The notes beneath the pieces are model-generated. The model searched no databases and was not told where the DNA came from. It saw nothing but the letters and a program-made list of their open reading frames with translations. Both the position numbers and the translations under genes were made by a program. Below, in pieces: positions 18,548 to 27,946 of a stretch of 64,000 nt of DNA. The DNA comes from Noviherbaspirillum aerium (GTDB lineage Bacteria; Pseudomonadota; Gammaproteobacteria; Burkholderiales; Burkholderiaceae_D), in NCBI RefSeq assembly GCF_008929045.1, contig NZ_VFAH01000002.1, positions 62,001 through 126,000 of the forward strand, written 5' to 3'. Numbering within the stretch: position 1 is the stretch's first letter; the number at the start of each line of letters is the position of its first letter.

Positions 18548-19681
18548 ATGATCATTTCTTCCGCCACCGATTATCGTGAAGGCGCGCGTCGCCGCATTCC
18601 CCCATTCCTGTTTCATTATCTCGACGGCGGTTCCGGCGCGGAGCAGACGCTGCGTGCCAACATCGAAGACCTGCAGCAAGTGAAATTGCGCCAGCGCGTA
18701 CTCAAGGGATCGGAGCAGCTCGACCTGTCAACCGAATGGTTCGGCGTGAAATACGATCTTCCCATCGCCCTTGCGCCGATCGGGCTGGCCGGCATGTATG
18801 CCCGCCGCGGCGAAGTCCAGGCCGTCCGCGCCGCCGCTGAGCGGAACATACCCTTCATCCAGTCGACCGTTTCCGTGTGCTCGCTCAAGGAAGTGGCCGC
18901 CGCGTCCAGCAAGCCGATCTGGTTCCAGCTCTACGTGCTCAAGGACCGCGGCTTCATGCGTGACGTGCTGCAGCGGGCACGCGAAATCGGCGCAAAGACG
19001 CTGGTCTTCACGGTGGACATGCCGGTGCCGGGCGCGCGCTATCGCGACGCGCACTCCGGCATGAGCGGACCGAACGCCAGCATCCGCCGCATCCTGCAGG
19101 CGATGATGCATCCACGCTGGGCTTACGACGTCGGACTGTTTGGTCGTCCGCATGACCTCGGTAATATCTCGACTTATCGCGGTCGTGCGACCGGACTCGA
19201 GGATTACATCGGCTGGCTGGCCAATAACTTCGATCCCGGCATCGGCTGGTCCGATCTGCAATGGATCCGCGACGAGTGGCAAGGCCCGATGGTGATCAAG
19301 GGCATACTCGAATCCCAGGATGCGCTCGACGCCAAAGCCTTTGGCGCCGACGGCATCGTCGTCTCCAACCATGGCGGCCGCCAGCTCGACGGCGCGCTGT
19401 CTTCCGCGCGCGCGCTCCCTGCCATTGCCGACGCGGTCAAGGGAGATCTCACGATCTTCGCCGACGGCGGGGTGCGCACGGGCACCGACGTCATCCGCAT
19501 GCTCGGGCTTGGCGCTGACGGTGTGCTGGTCGGCCGCGCCTTCATCTATGCCCTTGCCACCCATGGCGAGGCAGGCGTGCGCAACCTCTTCAAGCTTTTC
19601 GAAAAGGACATGCGTACGAACATGGTGCTGACCGGCGTGCGTTCAGTCCGCGAGATCGGACGCGACGTCATCGCGCAATAG
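18548..19681 (+). CDS. lldD: L-lactate dehydrogenase (FMN-dependent, LldD)
   Basis: A 377-residue flavoprotein oxidising L-lactate to pyruvate and passing electrons to the respiratory quinone pool at the inner membrane. It reads colinearly with E. coli LldD from [20 protein letters not shown] to the end. The catalytic His is H275 in [13 protein letters not shown]-site segments include [51 protein letters not shown] and [28 protein letters not shown]. Start 18548 matches the family N-terminus; in-frame ATGs upstream (from 18350) are rejected. No lldP or lldR neighbour is present in the window. Confidence 0.95.
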   Translation: MIISSATDYREGARRRIPPFLFHYLDGGSGAEQTLRANIEDLQQVKLRQRVLKGSEQLDLSTEWFGVKYDLPIALAPIGLAGMYARRGEVQAVRAAAERNIPFIQSTVSVCSLKEVAAASSKPIWFQLYVLKDRGFMRDVLQRAREIGAKTLVFTVDMPVPGARYRDAHSGMSGPNASIRRILQAMMHPRWAYDVGLFGRPHDLGNISTYRGRATGLEDYIGWLANNFDPGIGWSDLQWIRDEWQGPMVIKGILESQDALDAKAFGADGIVVSNHGGRQLDGALSSARALPAIADAVKGDLTIFADGGVRTGTDVIRMLGLGADGVLVGRAFIYALATHGEAGVRNLFKLFEKDMRTNMVLTGVRSVREIGRDVIAQ

Positions 19682-19833
19682 GCGCCTGCCAACGGAATGG
19701 CTCATGTCGATGGCGCTTCCTTCTGGAATCGGCTTGCCGCCCCGCATCCAGTACCAGTACCAGTGTCCGCCTGATCACGTACACTAAACCACATTCTGCG
19801 TTGAAAAATACGCGACGTTATGGAGATCGTCTG

Positions 19834-20721
19834 ATGAGCAGCGAAAAATCGTACACTCCGCCCAAAGTCTGGTCCTGGGACAAGGAAAGCGGCGGCAAGT
19901 TTGCCAGCATCAACCGGCCTGTTGCCGGTGCCACGCACGACAAGGAACTGCCAGTGGGACGCCACCCGCTGCAGCTCTATTCACTGGCCACGCCCAACGG
20001 CGTCAAGGTAACGGTCATGCTTGAGGAGTTGCTGGCCCTGGGGCACCGCGGCGCCGAGTATGACGCCTGGCTGATTCGCATCAACGATGGAGACCAGTTC
20101 GGCAGCGGATTTGTCGAAGTCAACCCCAACTCGAAGATCCCGGCCCTGATGGATCGCAGCGGCGGAACGCCGGTGCGGGTGTTCGAGTCCGGAGCCATCC
20201 TGCAGTATCTGGCCGAGAAGTTCGATGCGTTCCTGCCCCATGGCGGGTCCGCGCGCGCCGAATGCCTATCCTGGTTATTCTGGCAAATGGGCAGCGCGCC
20301 CTTTCTGGGTGGAGGCTTCGGCCATTTCTATGCGTACGCGCCTGAAAAATTCGAATACCCGATCAACCGCTACGCCATGGAGGTCAAGCGCCAGCTCGAC
20401 GTGCTGGACCGCCATCTATCGGAGCATCGTTTCCTGGCGGGCGACGACTATACCATCGCCGATATGGCGGTGTGGCCGTGGTATGGCACCCTGGCCAAGG
20501 GACAGCTGTACGAGGCCGGCGAATTCCTGAGCGTACATGAGTACCAGCATGTGCTGCGCTGGACCAACGAGATTGCGATGCGCCCGGCCGTACAGCGCGG
20601 GCGCAAGGTCAACCGTACCTGGGGCGATCCTTCCAGCCAGCTGCATGAGCGCCACGACGCCAGCGACTTCGACCTCCGGACCCAGGACAAGCTGGATCCT
20701 TCGTCCACGGGCAAGCCATGA
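19834..20721 (+). CDS. yghU: Glutathione-dependent disulfide-bond oxidoreductase (YghU)
   Basis: A 295-residue GST-fold protein matching E. coli YghU along its length: SYTPPKVWSWDKESGGKFAS at the start, NRPVAGATHDKELPVGRHPLQLYSL, TPNGVKVTVMLEELLALG, VNPNSKIPALMDRSGG, SWLFWQMGSAPFLGGGFGHF and QLHERHDASDF near the end. Family members bind two glutathiones and reduce disulfides or organic peroxides. Start 19834 (MSSEKS) fits the family; an ATG at 19801 is in frame. The stop overlaps the next GST start (ATGA), so the two are translationally coupled. Confidence 0.93.
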   Translation: MSSEKSYTPPKVWSWDKESGGKFASINRPVAGATHDKELPVGRHPLQLYSLATPNGVKVTVMLEELLALGHRGAEYDAWLIRINDGDQFGSGFVEVNPNSKIPALMDRSGGTPVRVFESGAILQYLAEKFDAFLPHGGSARAECLSWLFWQMGSAPFLGGGFGHFYAYAPEKFEYPINRYAMEVKRQLDVLDRHLSEHRFLAGDDYTIADMAVWPWYGTLAKGQLYEAGEFLSVHEYQHVLRWTNEIAMRPAVQRGRKVNRTWGDPSSQLHERHDASDFDLRTQDKLDPSSTGKP

Positions 20722-21350
20722 TTACCCTGTACGACTGCGCCACCGCCCCCAGCCCGCGACGCGCCCGCATCTTTCTGGCTGAAAAAGGCGTGCTGCACGA
20801 CACTGTCCAGATCGACCTCCGCGCCGGCGAACAAATGGGGGAAGCCTACCGCCAGATCAACCCGCAGTGCACGGTGCCCGCGCTGCGCACCGAAGAAGGC
20901 ATTTTGCTGACGGACAATGCCGCCATCGCTGCCTACCTCGAAGCCCGATACCCCGAGCCGCCGCTGATGGGGCGCACGCCGCAAGACAAAGCGGAGATCG
21001 CCAGCTGGCAGTGGCGGGTCGAGTTTGAAGGCTTGATGGCGGTGGCTGATGCCCTGCGCAACAGCAGTCCGGCCATGGTGAACCGCGCATTGCCGGGACC
21101 GACGGATTATCCGCAGATTCCGGAGCTGTATCAGCGCGGCCTCGCTCGCGCCCAGCAGTTCTTTGTGACACTCAACGAACGACTCGCCGGGCGCGATTTC
21201 ATCGCCGCAGACCAGTTCAGCATCGCGGATATCACGGCGGTGGTGACCTTCGACTTTGCGCGGGTGATCCGGCTCAAACCTGGAGAAGACCTGCCGCATC
21301 TGCTGCGATGGCGCGCGGCGATGGGTGAGCGACCGTCCATGGCCCGCTGA
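20718..21350 (+). CDS. Glutathione S-transferase family protein
   Basis: A 210-residue two-domain GST. The thioredoxin-like N-terminus (ITLYDCATAPSPRRARIFLAEKG) includes the cis-Pro region QCTVPALRTEEG and the glutathione-binding LLTDNAAIAAYLEARYP. The helical C-domain has NERLAGRDFIAADQFSIADITAVVTFDFARVI. A Ser or Tyr in the first segment would activate glutathione; the substrate is unknown. Coupled to yghU by a four-base overlap, suggesting shared duty in peroxide or electrophile defence. Confidence 0.9.
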   Translation: MITLYDCATAPSPRRARIFLAEKGVLHDTVQIDLRAGEQMGEAYRQINPQCTVPALRTEEGILLTDNAAIAAYLEARYPEPPLMGRTPQDKAEIASWQWRVEFEGLMAVADALRNSSPAMVNRALPGPTDYPQIPELYQRGLARAQQFFVTLNERLAGRDFIAADQFSIADITAVVTFDFARVIRLKPGEDLPHLLRWRAAMGERPSMAR

Positions 21351-21401
21351 ACTGCACAAGCGGCGAGCGGAGTGGCCAACACTGCACTGCGCCCGGTCCG
21401 G

Positions 21402-21431
21402 CATTACGCGACATTACGCAACATTACGCGG
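21402..21431. repeat. Three tandem 10-bp direct repeats between convergent genes
   Basis: CATTACGCGA, CATTACGCAA and CATTACGCGG in direct succession, followed by GCGTAACG which is partly inverted. They sit between the GST stop and the convergent ketosynthase stop. No function can be assigned. Confidence 0.7.
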
Positions 21432-21474
21432 CGTAACGAATAGTGCAGCCGCCTCGCGTATCCACGCCTGGCGC

Positions 21475-22707
21475 CTACAGCGGCCTGCGCGCCAGCAAGA
21501 CCGCGTTGGTGCCGCCGAAGGCAAATGAGTTGGACATCACGGTATGGATGGAAGGGCAATCCCTGGCGGCATTGGGCACATAGTCAAGGTCACATTCCGG
21601 ATCCGCAACCTTCAGGTTCGCGGTCGGCGGGACAGTCCTGGTTTGCAGCGTCAGCACGGCGATGGCAAACTCCAGTGCGCCTGCCGCTCCGAGCAGATGT
21701 CCGTGCATTGACTTGGTGGAGCTGACGGGAATGCGCATCGCATGTTGTCCGAAGACTTCCTTGATCGCGGCGGTTTCCACAGCATCGTTGGCAAGAGTCC
21801 CGGTGCCGTGGGCGTTGATGTAGTCGACCGAGGCGGCATCGGTCCCCGCCGATTCCAGTGCGAGTCGCATTGCCAGTGCTTGTCCCTTGACGCTCGGATG
21901 CGTCAAGTGGGCGACATCGGTCGTCAGCCCATACCCCACTATTTCCGCCAAGATGTTTGCCTGCCGCGCCTTTGCCGCTTCCCATTCCTCAAGCACGAGA
22001 ATGGCTGCGCCTTCGCCCAGCACCATGCCGCTCCTGTTCCTGGAAAAAGGCTTGCAGGAAGCGCCCGGATCCTGCGGGTCTTCCGTGGCGACTGTCCGCA
22101 TGGCTTCCCATGCCTTCATCGGACCCAGCCAGAGCGAGGCTTCGCTGCCGCCGGCGATCATGATATCGACCGCTCCGGAACGGATGCGCTGCGCCGCCTC
22201 CCCGATTGCGACCGTCGACGATGAACAGGCGGTGGTAAACGTCAGGTTCGGCCCCGTAATGCCATATTCCAGCCCGATCCAGGAAGCTGCCGCGTTGTTC
22301 ATTGCCAGAAGCACGCTGAATGGCTTGATGCGGTCGGACTGCTCGCCGTAGAGCGTGCGATAGCCTTCGTCGGCGGTGTGGGCGCCACCCATGCCGGTGC
22401 CGAGGAAGACGCCGGTGCGGGAGGGATCGAAGTCGTCGCCGGAAAGCCCGGCCTGCGCCATCGCCTGGTGGCTGGCAGCCAGCGCGAACTGGGTAACGCG
22501 GTCCATCATGCGCAGCTTGGGGCCGTCGGCCACGCAAGCCGGGTCGAAGTTTGCCGGGGCCGCAATGCGGTTGGCCAAGCGCCTGTACTCCTCCGCCTCG
22601 AGCCGCTGAATGCCGGAACGCGCCGCGGCCAGGCTGGCCATCAGTTCCGCGGTCGAATTCCCCAGCGGGGAAACCACGCCAATGCCCGTCACGGCGACAC
22701 GCCTCAT
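21475..22707 (-). CDS. Beta-ketoacyl-ACP synthase (FabF-like) of the type III PKS operon
   Basis: A 410-residue thiolase-fold condensing enzyme with all catalytic residues: Cys161 in TTACSSST, His300 in NAHGTGT, His337 in KSMHGHLLGAAG. It joins malonyl-ACP to an acyl chain. It is the last gene of a minus-strand operon and overlaps the acyl carrier protein stop (ATGA), so a dedicated pair with that ACP is likely. In this setting it probably builds or extends a fatty or polyketide starter for the type III synthase, rather than serving general fatty-acid synthesis; that is inference from position. Confidence 0.9.
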   Translation of the reverse strand: MRRVAVTGIGVVSPLGNSTAELMASLAAARSGIQRLEAEEYRRLANRIAAPANFDPACVADGPKLRMMDRVTQFALAASHQAMAQAGLSGDDFDPSRTGVFLGTGMGGAHTADEGYRTLYGEQSDRIKPFSVLLAMNNAAASWIGLEYGITGPNLTFTTACSSSTVAIGEAAQRIRSGAVDIMIAGGSEASLWLGPMKAWEAMRTVATEDPQDPGASCKPFSRNRSGMVLGEGAAILVLEEWEAAKARQANILAEIVGYGLTTDVAHLTHPSVKGQALAMRLALESAGTDAASVDYINAHGTGTLANDAVETAAIKEVFGQHAMRIPVSSTKSMHGHLLGAAGALEFAIAVLTLQTRTVPPTANLKVADPECDLDYVPNAARDCPSIHTVMSNSFAFGGTNAVLLARRPL

Positions 22708-22976
22708 GTGCGTGCCTGGCCCGGGTTTGCCGCCGCGGCCGCGGGCGGCGGCGTGACGACGTTTTGCACGTAAGCGATGACGTCTCCGACGGTGACCAGT
22801 TCGACCTGCTCCGAAGGAAAACGCACGCCGAACTCGTCCTCGATCTTGAACACCAGTTCCATCACTCCCAGCGAATCGACGCCCAGTTCATCGAGCCTCG
22901 CTTCCGGCACCAGCTTCTCCGCGGGGAGCTTGTAGTCCTTCACCAGGATTTCGGTCAGACGCTCGACGATGTTCAT
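22704..22976 (-). CDS. Acyl carrier protein
   Basis: A 90-residue carrier protein with the phosphopantetheine site Ser35 in LGVDSLGVMELVFKIEDEFG. Helix I is NIVERLTEILVKDYKLP and helix III is VTVGDVIAYVQNVV. An Ala/Pro-rich tail (TPPPAAAAANPGQART) extends beyond the usual ACP length of about 78. Start 22976 has GGAGAG upstream; an in-frame ATG at 22997 is less likely. It is operon-specific, being separate from any fab cluster and overlapping the ketosynthase gene. Confidence 0.9.
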   Translation of the reverse strand: MNIVERLTEILVKDYKLPAEKLVPEARLDELGVDSLGVMELVFKIEDEFGVRFPSEQVELVTVGDVIAYVQNVVTPPPAAAAANPGQART

Positions 22977-23033
22977 GTTTTCTCTCCGGCTGTTCATTAT
23001 CGGTATTTAACTTAGTCGCATTGCATGCGGCCC

Positions 23034-24287
23034 CTATTGATATCCAACAATCCGGTTTGCCTCCATGCGCGGACCCGGACGGACTTTGCCGCTCCAGCGC
23101 GCGAACCGTTCCAGGAGCGCCGGATAGCGCTGCAGGAGGGGAAGCACGCCGCCGCAAAGTGCGGGCCGCATCGCCGCATGGGCGAACACCGCGGCGAGAC
23201 GGATGCGGCCGGCGAAATGGCGCCGCCATGCTCGCGCATATTCGATCTGCAGCGCGGCCTGCCATTGCGCATCCGCGGCATGCCGCCTGTGCGGCCCGAG
23301 CATGTCTGCCAGCAGGATCGCCGACTGGATTGCCATGCTCATGCCTTCACCGATGATCGGATGGGTTTCACCTGCCGCATTGCCAACCAGGAATGCGTGT
23401 TGCATGTGTTGCCCGGCATGCTGTCCGATGCGGATGCCCGGCCTGATCGGGCCGGTGGCGATCCATTTCCTTTCCTGCGCGGCGCCGGCCAGCATGTCGC
23501 GCACCGCGCCGCAGTGGGCGATGACCCAGTTCGCGGCAGCTTCCTGGGGGCCGCACCCGGGATGCCGGAGCCTGGCCTTTTCCAGCGTCTCGCGGCGCAT
23601 GCAGAAGGCCAGCGTGACGGCGCCATGATCGGTAACCACCATGCCGCCATACCCGCCAGGAAACGAGAGCACCGGCAGCACGCCCTGGTCCAGGCGCGCA
23701 CCGGTGAAGTCGGCCTTGAAGGCGAGCAGGTCGGAGGGCGAGCGGGAGCGCTGATCCTTTCCGGATCCATACTGCAGCGGCTGCCAGGAACCGTGCGCGT
23801 CAATCAGCACCGGCGCGGCCAGCGTGCGCTTTTCCGACGCGCCGACGGCACGGATATGGCAGCGGAATTGGCCTGCGCCGCCTTCCACCCTGCCGGCAGT
23901 CCAGGGCTGGAAAATTGTTGCGCCGCTTTGCCGCGCCTGTTCGAGCAGCAGCGTGTCGAGATGCTCGCGCCGCAGGGCCGCGCCCCATGGATGCGCCGGG
24001 TCGGCATACGGCGGCAGCGATGCCCGGACCATGCGGTCGCCGCACACGAACGCCACCTGGCGCAGCGGCGGACCAATCAGCGGCAACAGCCCGTCGCCGA
24101 TGCCGAGCGCTTCGAGCAGCGGGAGATTGCTCGCGGCGATGCATCCGCCGCACACTTTCTCTCTCGGAAAACCATCCTTGTCAACGATAGCCACCCGCCA
24201 TCCCGCATTGGCCAGCAGGATGGCCGAGGTGCTGCCCGCCGGCCCGGCACCGATGACGATGGCATCGAAGGTGTGTTCCATCGGCAT
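23034..24287 (-). CDS. FAD-dependent oxidoreductase/hydroxylase of the type III PKS operon
   Basis: A 417-residue flavoprotein of the geranylgeranyl-reductase/aromatic hydroxylase group. The Rossmann FAD motif VIGAGPAGSTSAILLANAGWRVAIVDKD is at about residues 9-36, with PREKVCGGCI after it. The second FAD motif is AFLVGNAAGETHPIIGEGMSMAIQSA. A C-terminal helical part follows (ARAWRRHFAGRIRLAAVF). Start 24287 overlaps the methyltransferase stop (TGATG), with 24281 as alternative. In type III PKS operons of this design (SrsABC-like) the flavoprotein hydroxylates the aromatic product; that role is inferred by analogy. Confidence 0.85.
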   Translation of the reverse strand: MPMEHTFDAIVIGAGPAGSTSAILLANAGWRVAIVDKDGFPREKVCGGCIAASNLPLLEALGIGDGLLPLIGPPLRQVAFVCGDRMVRASLPPYADPAHPWGAALRREHLDTLLLEQARQSGATIFQPWTAGRVEGGAGQFRCHIRAVGASEKRTLAAPVLIDAHGSWQPLQYGSGKDQRSRSPSDLLAFKADFTGARLDQGVLPVLSFPGGYGGMVVTDHGAVTLAFCMRRETLEKARLRHPGCGPQEAAANWVIAHCGAVRDMLAGAAQERKWIATGPIRPGIRIGQHAGQHMQHAFLVGNAAGETHPIIGEGMSMAIQSAILLADMLGPHRRHAADAQWQAALQIEYARAWRRHFAGRIRLAAVFAHAAMRPALCGGVLPLLQRYPALLERFARWSGKVRPGPRMEANRIVGYQ

Positions 24288-24997
24288 CAACGCTTGCGCC
24301 GCGCGACGAACAAATGACTGAACAGGCCGGCATGCCGCTCGTTCAACTCCCAGTCCGATGCCGCCGCGGGCCACAATTCCGACAATTCCCTGCCATCGAA
24401 ACCCGCCCTGACGCTGAGCACCGCATCGGTGCGGGTGACTTCGTTCGCGCCGAGCAGTCCCACCATGCGGCTTGCCAGCAGCGCCAGGCGGGCGCGCCTC
24501 GGCTCGCAGGCGACAAGCATGTCCGCGCGCTTGCTGACCGCATCGAACAGCTGGCCGATTTGCCCGCTGTTGAAGTGATGGATGAACAGGTTGGCCAGCG
24601 CGATATCGAATCGCTGCTCCGCCGCCTGATCGACCCAGTCCTCGATATCCGCCTGCAGCGTCTCGACCGTCCACCCTGTCCTGGCGAAGCCTTCGCGCGT
24701 CTCGGGGGCGACCAGGTCCTTGCAGTCGAGGAGCACGACATGCACCCGCGGCCAGCGGGAAGACAGCTGCCGGGCGAGCCGAAGCATCAGTTCGCCGTCG
24801 CCTGCGCCGAATTCAATGATGCGTTCGGGCGCGGCCGGAGCTGCCGCCAGTGCGCGGGCAAGAATGCCGGCGCTTCCCATGATCCGGTTGATCAGCCTGA
24901 GGTCGCGGCGGGAGCGCACCGCGCGCGGGTCGTGTTCGTCGAGGTCGTCCAGGATTTCGGCTGACAGCAGCCTTGGCAGGGCGGGTTTCATCAGCAT
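24287..24997 (-). CDS. SAM-dependent methyltransferase of the type III PKS operon
   Basis: A 236-residue class I methyltransferase. Motif I is RIIEFGAGDGELMLRLAR (about residues 58-75), motif II acidic HVVLLDCKDLV, and FDIALANLFIHHFNSGQIGQLF covers motif IV/V. Upstream residues (SAEILDDLDEHDPRAVRSRRDLRLINRIMG) match the N-terminal helices of small O-methyltransferases found beside type III PKS genes. It lies 13 bases after the PKS stop and overlaps the flavoprotein start. Probably methylates a hydroxyl of the polyketide product; the position is unknown. Confidence 0.85.
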   Translation of the reverse strand: MLMKPALPRLLSAEILDDLDEHDPRAVRSRRDLRLINRIMGSAGILARALAAAPAAPERIIEFGAGDGELMLRLARQLSSRWPRVHVVLLDCKDLVAPETREGFARTGWTVETLQADIEDWVDQAAEQRFDIALANLFIHHFNSGQIGQLFDAVSKRADMLVACEPRRARLALLASRMVGLLGANEVTRTDAVLSVRAGFDGRELSELWPAAASDWELNERHAGLFSHLFVARRKR

Positions 24998-25010
24998 GGC
25001 CGGCGCGCTC

Positions 25011-26069
25011 CTAAGCCACCTTGAGCAAGGCGCCGTGGCAGCTCATGCCGGCGCCGAACGACGAGAGCCACCATGCGCCCGGGTCGGAATGATTGCGCAG
25101 GGCCTCCTTCATCACGAAATACACCGAGGCGCTGCTCAGGTTGCCGTAGTCGCGCAGGACCGCCGCGCTGTAGCGCAAGTCCTGCCGGTCCAAGCCTATC
25201 TGTGTTTCAATCGCCTGCAGCACGTCCCTTCCGCCGGGATGCATGATCCAGGTGCTGATGTCGCTGCGGCTCAAGTCCATGCGGCGCAGCGCCGTGTCCA
25301 GTACCTGCTCCGCGTAATGCGCGGCGAGACGCGGCACCTGGCGGGTCAGGATATTGCGCAGCAGGCCATCGCGTTCTTCAAACTTCAGGGCGTCGCGCTC
25401 CTCGGTGGCGATCAGCGACTCGGCATGCGTCCATTCGATTCTCCGCAGGTGCTCCTGCGGGCGGCGGGACAGGACCATGGCGCCAGCGCCGTCGCCGAAC
25501 AGGCAGGCACTGATCAATACGCCCGGATCCTCGTCGAGATACATCGCGGCGCTGCAAACCTCCACGCATACCGACAGCACATGGTTGCATTGGCCAGCCG
25601 CCAGCAGCGCGCTCGACAGGCGCATATTCGGCAATGCCGCGGCGCAGCCCTGCCCGACAAGGTCGAAGGCCTGCACGTTGGAGCGCAACCCCAGGGCTTC
25701 GATCACATAGCCGCTGAGGCCGGGGCAAAGATAGCCGGTGCAGGTGCTGACCACGACTGCGTCAATGCTGGACGGATGCAGGCCGGACAGCTCGATGGCG
25801 CCCAGGCCGGCGCGCTGCGCGAGTTGCGGGGCATTGGTCAGGAACCTCGCATGCAAGGCATTCGGTTCTATATCGAACACTTCGTCCAGCGAGTCCAGAG
25901 CAAGATGGCGTGTTTCAATGCCGTTGTCGCGCAAAAGCACGGCTTGTGCAACGGCATGCGCGCGCGGTCCCAGGCGGTTGAACCAGTCGGATCGCCGAAA
26001 CGCCTCCCAGCACTCAAGCTTTGAATAGCGATGCCGGGGTACAGCCGTTTCAATTCCGCTGATAAACAT
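25011..26069 (-). CDS. Type III polyketide synthase (chalcone/alkylresorcinol synthase-like)
   Basis: A 352-residue homodimeric condensing enzyme with the Cys-His-Asn triad: Cys142 in LVGQGCAAALP, His276 in WIMHPGGRDVL, Asn309 in YGNLSSASV. VVVSTCTGYLCPGLSGYVIEALG and the C-terminal SSFGAGMSCHGALLKVA also fit the family. It extends an acyl starter with malonyl units and cyclises it, typically to resorcinols or pyrones. First gene of an operon with methyltransferase, flavoprotein, ACP and ketosynthase; start at 26069, with only a weak ribosome site in an A/T-rich leader. The product is not predictable beyond a probable modified phenolic or pyrone lipid. Confidence 0.93.
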   Translation of the reverse strand: MFISGIETAVPRHRYSKLECWEAFRRSDWFNRLGPRAHAVAQAVLLRDNGIETRHLALDSLDEVFDIEPNALHARFLTNAPQLAQRAGLGAIELSGLHPSSIDAVVVSTCTGYLCPGLSGYVIEALGLRSNVQAFDLVGQGCAAALPNMRLSSALLAAGQCNHVLSVCVEVCSAAMYLDEDPGVLISACLFGDGAGAMVLSRRPQEHLRRIEWTHAESLIATEERDALKFEERDGLLRNILTRQVPRLAAHYAEQVLDTALRRMDLSRSDISTWIMHPGGRDVLQAIETQIGLDRQDLRYSAAVLRDYGNLSSASVYFVMKEALRNHSDPGAWWLSSFGAGMSCHGALLKVA

Positions 26070-26534
26070 TTTTATTTATTGAGTGTCGAACATGGTTGTT
26101 CATCAAAATGGAACTGCCGATCGCCTTGGCAGGCAATGGGCAGCCATTACGTGGGCCGTACTCCATCCGGCATGAAGCCGGTATCGCCGGAACATCATTC
26201 TTGATCGGGGAATTCAAGCAACTGCATTTAACAAACCGCCAACTTCGTTTGCACTGTCATTCGCCGATATCCGCCGATAATGTTTCATTTGTTAATTAAT
26301 GAAAATCGGACAATCCTGTACCCAGATGGTTCTGCCTGCCTTATGCATTTGAAGGCATGAGGCGAGACCGATGCACGCAACATTGAAATGAGGAGCGAAT
26401 CCGGCGCTGCGACGACAAGCCCCTGTCTCCCGCTCCTGAGCAATACTGCCGTCGTAGTACAAAGGCCGCCGACGCTGCAAACGGTGTCATCCAGCTTCGT
26501 CCTGAAGCCTTGTCCATCGACATGCGCATCGGAC
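26070..26534. other. Intergenic stretch, no gene recognised
   Basis: About 465 bases between the PKS start and the msrA stop. It is relatively AT-rich near 26220-26300 and probably contains the PKS promoter. Nothing else is supported. Confidence 0.4.
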
Positions 26535-27218
26535 TTAACGGGCTGCCGATGGCAGCTCCAAAGGAGCCGGACAACTCACCCCGGTTCCCTTCAGCCCGCA
26601 ATAGCCGCCAGGGTTCTTCGCCAGATATTGCTGGTGCTCATCCTCTGCGTAGTAAAAAGGCGGAGCGGGATGGCAGAGCTGCGTCGTGATCGCGCCGAGG
26701 CCGGCTTGGGAAAGCTGCGTCTGAAAGCGCGCCATGCTCGCCGCCGCGGCCTCGTATTGGCCAGGCGTGGTGCAGTAGACTGCGGACCGATATTGCGTAC
26801 CCATGTCATTACCCTGGCGCATGCCCTGGGTCGGATCATGGTTCTCCCAGAAAACGTTCAGTAACTTCTCGAAAGAACAAATAGCGGGATCGTAGACAAC
26901 GAGTGCCACTTCGGCATGGCCGGTCTGCCCTGAACAGACTTCGCGATATGTCGGGTTCGGCGTGAATCCGCCGGCATAGCCGACTGCGGTCGTAAAGACT
27001 CCCGGCTCCGACCAGAAGAGCCGTTCCACTCCCCAAAAGCAACCCATGCCGAAATAAACAGACAAGCTGCCTTCGGGGAAATTGCCGGACATTTGGCGGC
27101 CAAGAACAAAGTGGACGTCATGCAGCGGGAGCGGTGTAACACGTCCCGGCAAAGCGTCCTGCGCTTGCGGCATGCGCTGCTTGAATGCGCCGATGCCGGA
27201 CAGGAATTTCTTGAACAT
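26535..27218 (-). CDS. msrA: Peptide methionine sulfoxide reductase A
   Basis: A 227-residue enzyme reducing methionine-S-sulfoxide in proteins. The catalytic Cys is C60 in [15 protein letters not shown]. Family segments are [62 protein letters not shown] and [25 protein letters not shown], with Cys in the last as the likely resolving residue. There is no signal peptide, so it is cytoplasmic. The N-terminal extension of about 45 residues before the catalytic motif is common in this group. Monocistronic. Confidence 0.95.
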   Translation of the reverse strand: MFKKFLSGIGAFKQRMPQAQDALPGRVTPLPLHDVHFVLGRQMSGNFPEGSLSVYFGMGCFWGVERLFWSEPGVFTTAVGYAGGFTPNPTYREVCSGQTGHAEVALVVYDPAICSFEKLLNVFWENHDPTQGMRQGNDMGTQYRSAVYCTTPGQYEAAAASMARFQTQLSQAGLGAITTQLCHPAPPFYYAEDEHQQYLAKNPGGYCGLKGTGVSCPAPLELPSAAR

Positions 27219-27344
27219 TGAGTGGGCTCCATGAAATCGGATTGAGCGACTGACCAGCGGATAGCGCCAGTACAGTCACCATTGTGCAAGTGTAAGCGCC
27301 GTGCACGCAGCGTCGCTCCTTCGCGGCGGGACCGGAGGCCGGCT

Positions 27345-27929
27345 TCATGCATCTTGCCCGCGCCGGCTCAACACCACGCGCCGCCTGCCCAAGGCGCTAT
27401 AGCATCGCCACAATTCTTCCATATATGGCAAGGCGATCATGAGACCGGTACTTGCCAGGACAATTGCAAGATAGGACGGCGGAAGCGGGTCCTGCTTCAA
27501 CTGGAACTGGAATATGGCCGTGCCGTTCATCGAGATCAGTGCGATGAACTGGTCCCAGTGCAAGAAGACAAGCAGCACGAGCATCATCAGCGGAAGCAGT
27601 TCCTGGAAGCTATGAATGATTTGCTCGCCCGGAAGAATGTTTCGCTTGTCGGCCGCATAACGCAGATCCCACAGGACGGTCGCCTCGTGTGCGAGAAATC
27701 CCAGAATCATCAAGGCGAGAACCAGCGCATTGATTTCCAGTAACAGCCCCATCAGCATCGGTATGCCTATCTCGCCCAGCATCAGGAAATGCAGCAGCGA
27801 TTCCTTGATGCCGGAAGTCTCGCTGATCTTCGTGAGGCGATGGAACAGCCAGTCGCCGAAGCCGACGACTATCCACAAGGGAATGAAAAAATAAAGAATG
27901 GAGTTGACCATCAAGTCTGGCAACGTCAT
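27345..27929 (-). CDS. Polytopic membrane protein, unknown function
   Basis: A 194-residue protein with four or five membrane segments: LMVNSILYFFIPLWIVVGF (about 7-27), IGIPMLMGLLLEINALVLALMILGFLAH (about 54-82, possibly two), LLPLMMLVLLVFLHW (about 111-126) and YLAIVLASTGLMIAL (about 153-168). Charged loops carry several His residues (FHRL, AHEATVLWDLRYAADKR). No enzyme motif was recognised. It is followed on the minus strand by msrA, 126 bases away, with no clear link. Confidence 0.7.
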   Translation of the reverse strand: MTLPDLMVNSILYFFIPLWIVVGFGDWLFHRLTKISETSGIKESLLHFLMLGEIGIPMLMGLLLEINALVLALMILGFLAHEATVLWDLRYAADKRNILPGEQIIHSFQELLPLMMLVLLVFLHWDQFIALISMNGTAIFQFQLKQDPLPPSYLAIVLASTGLMIALPYMEELWRCYSALGRRRVVLSRRGQDA

Positions 27930-27946
27930 TACACCTCCGTGGCTAC

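Noticed and set aside
23025-24317. 430-codon plus-strand ORF opposite the flavoprotein gene
   Set aside because: The minus strand encodes clear FAD-binding motifs; this frame is an antisense shadow.
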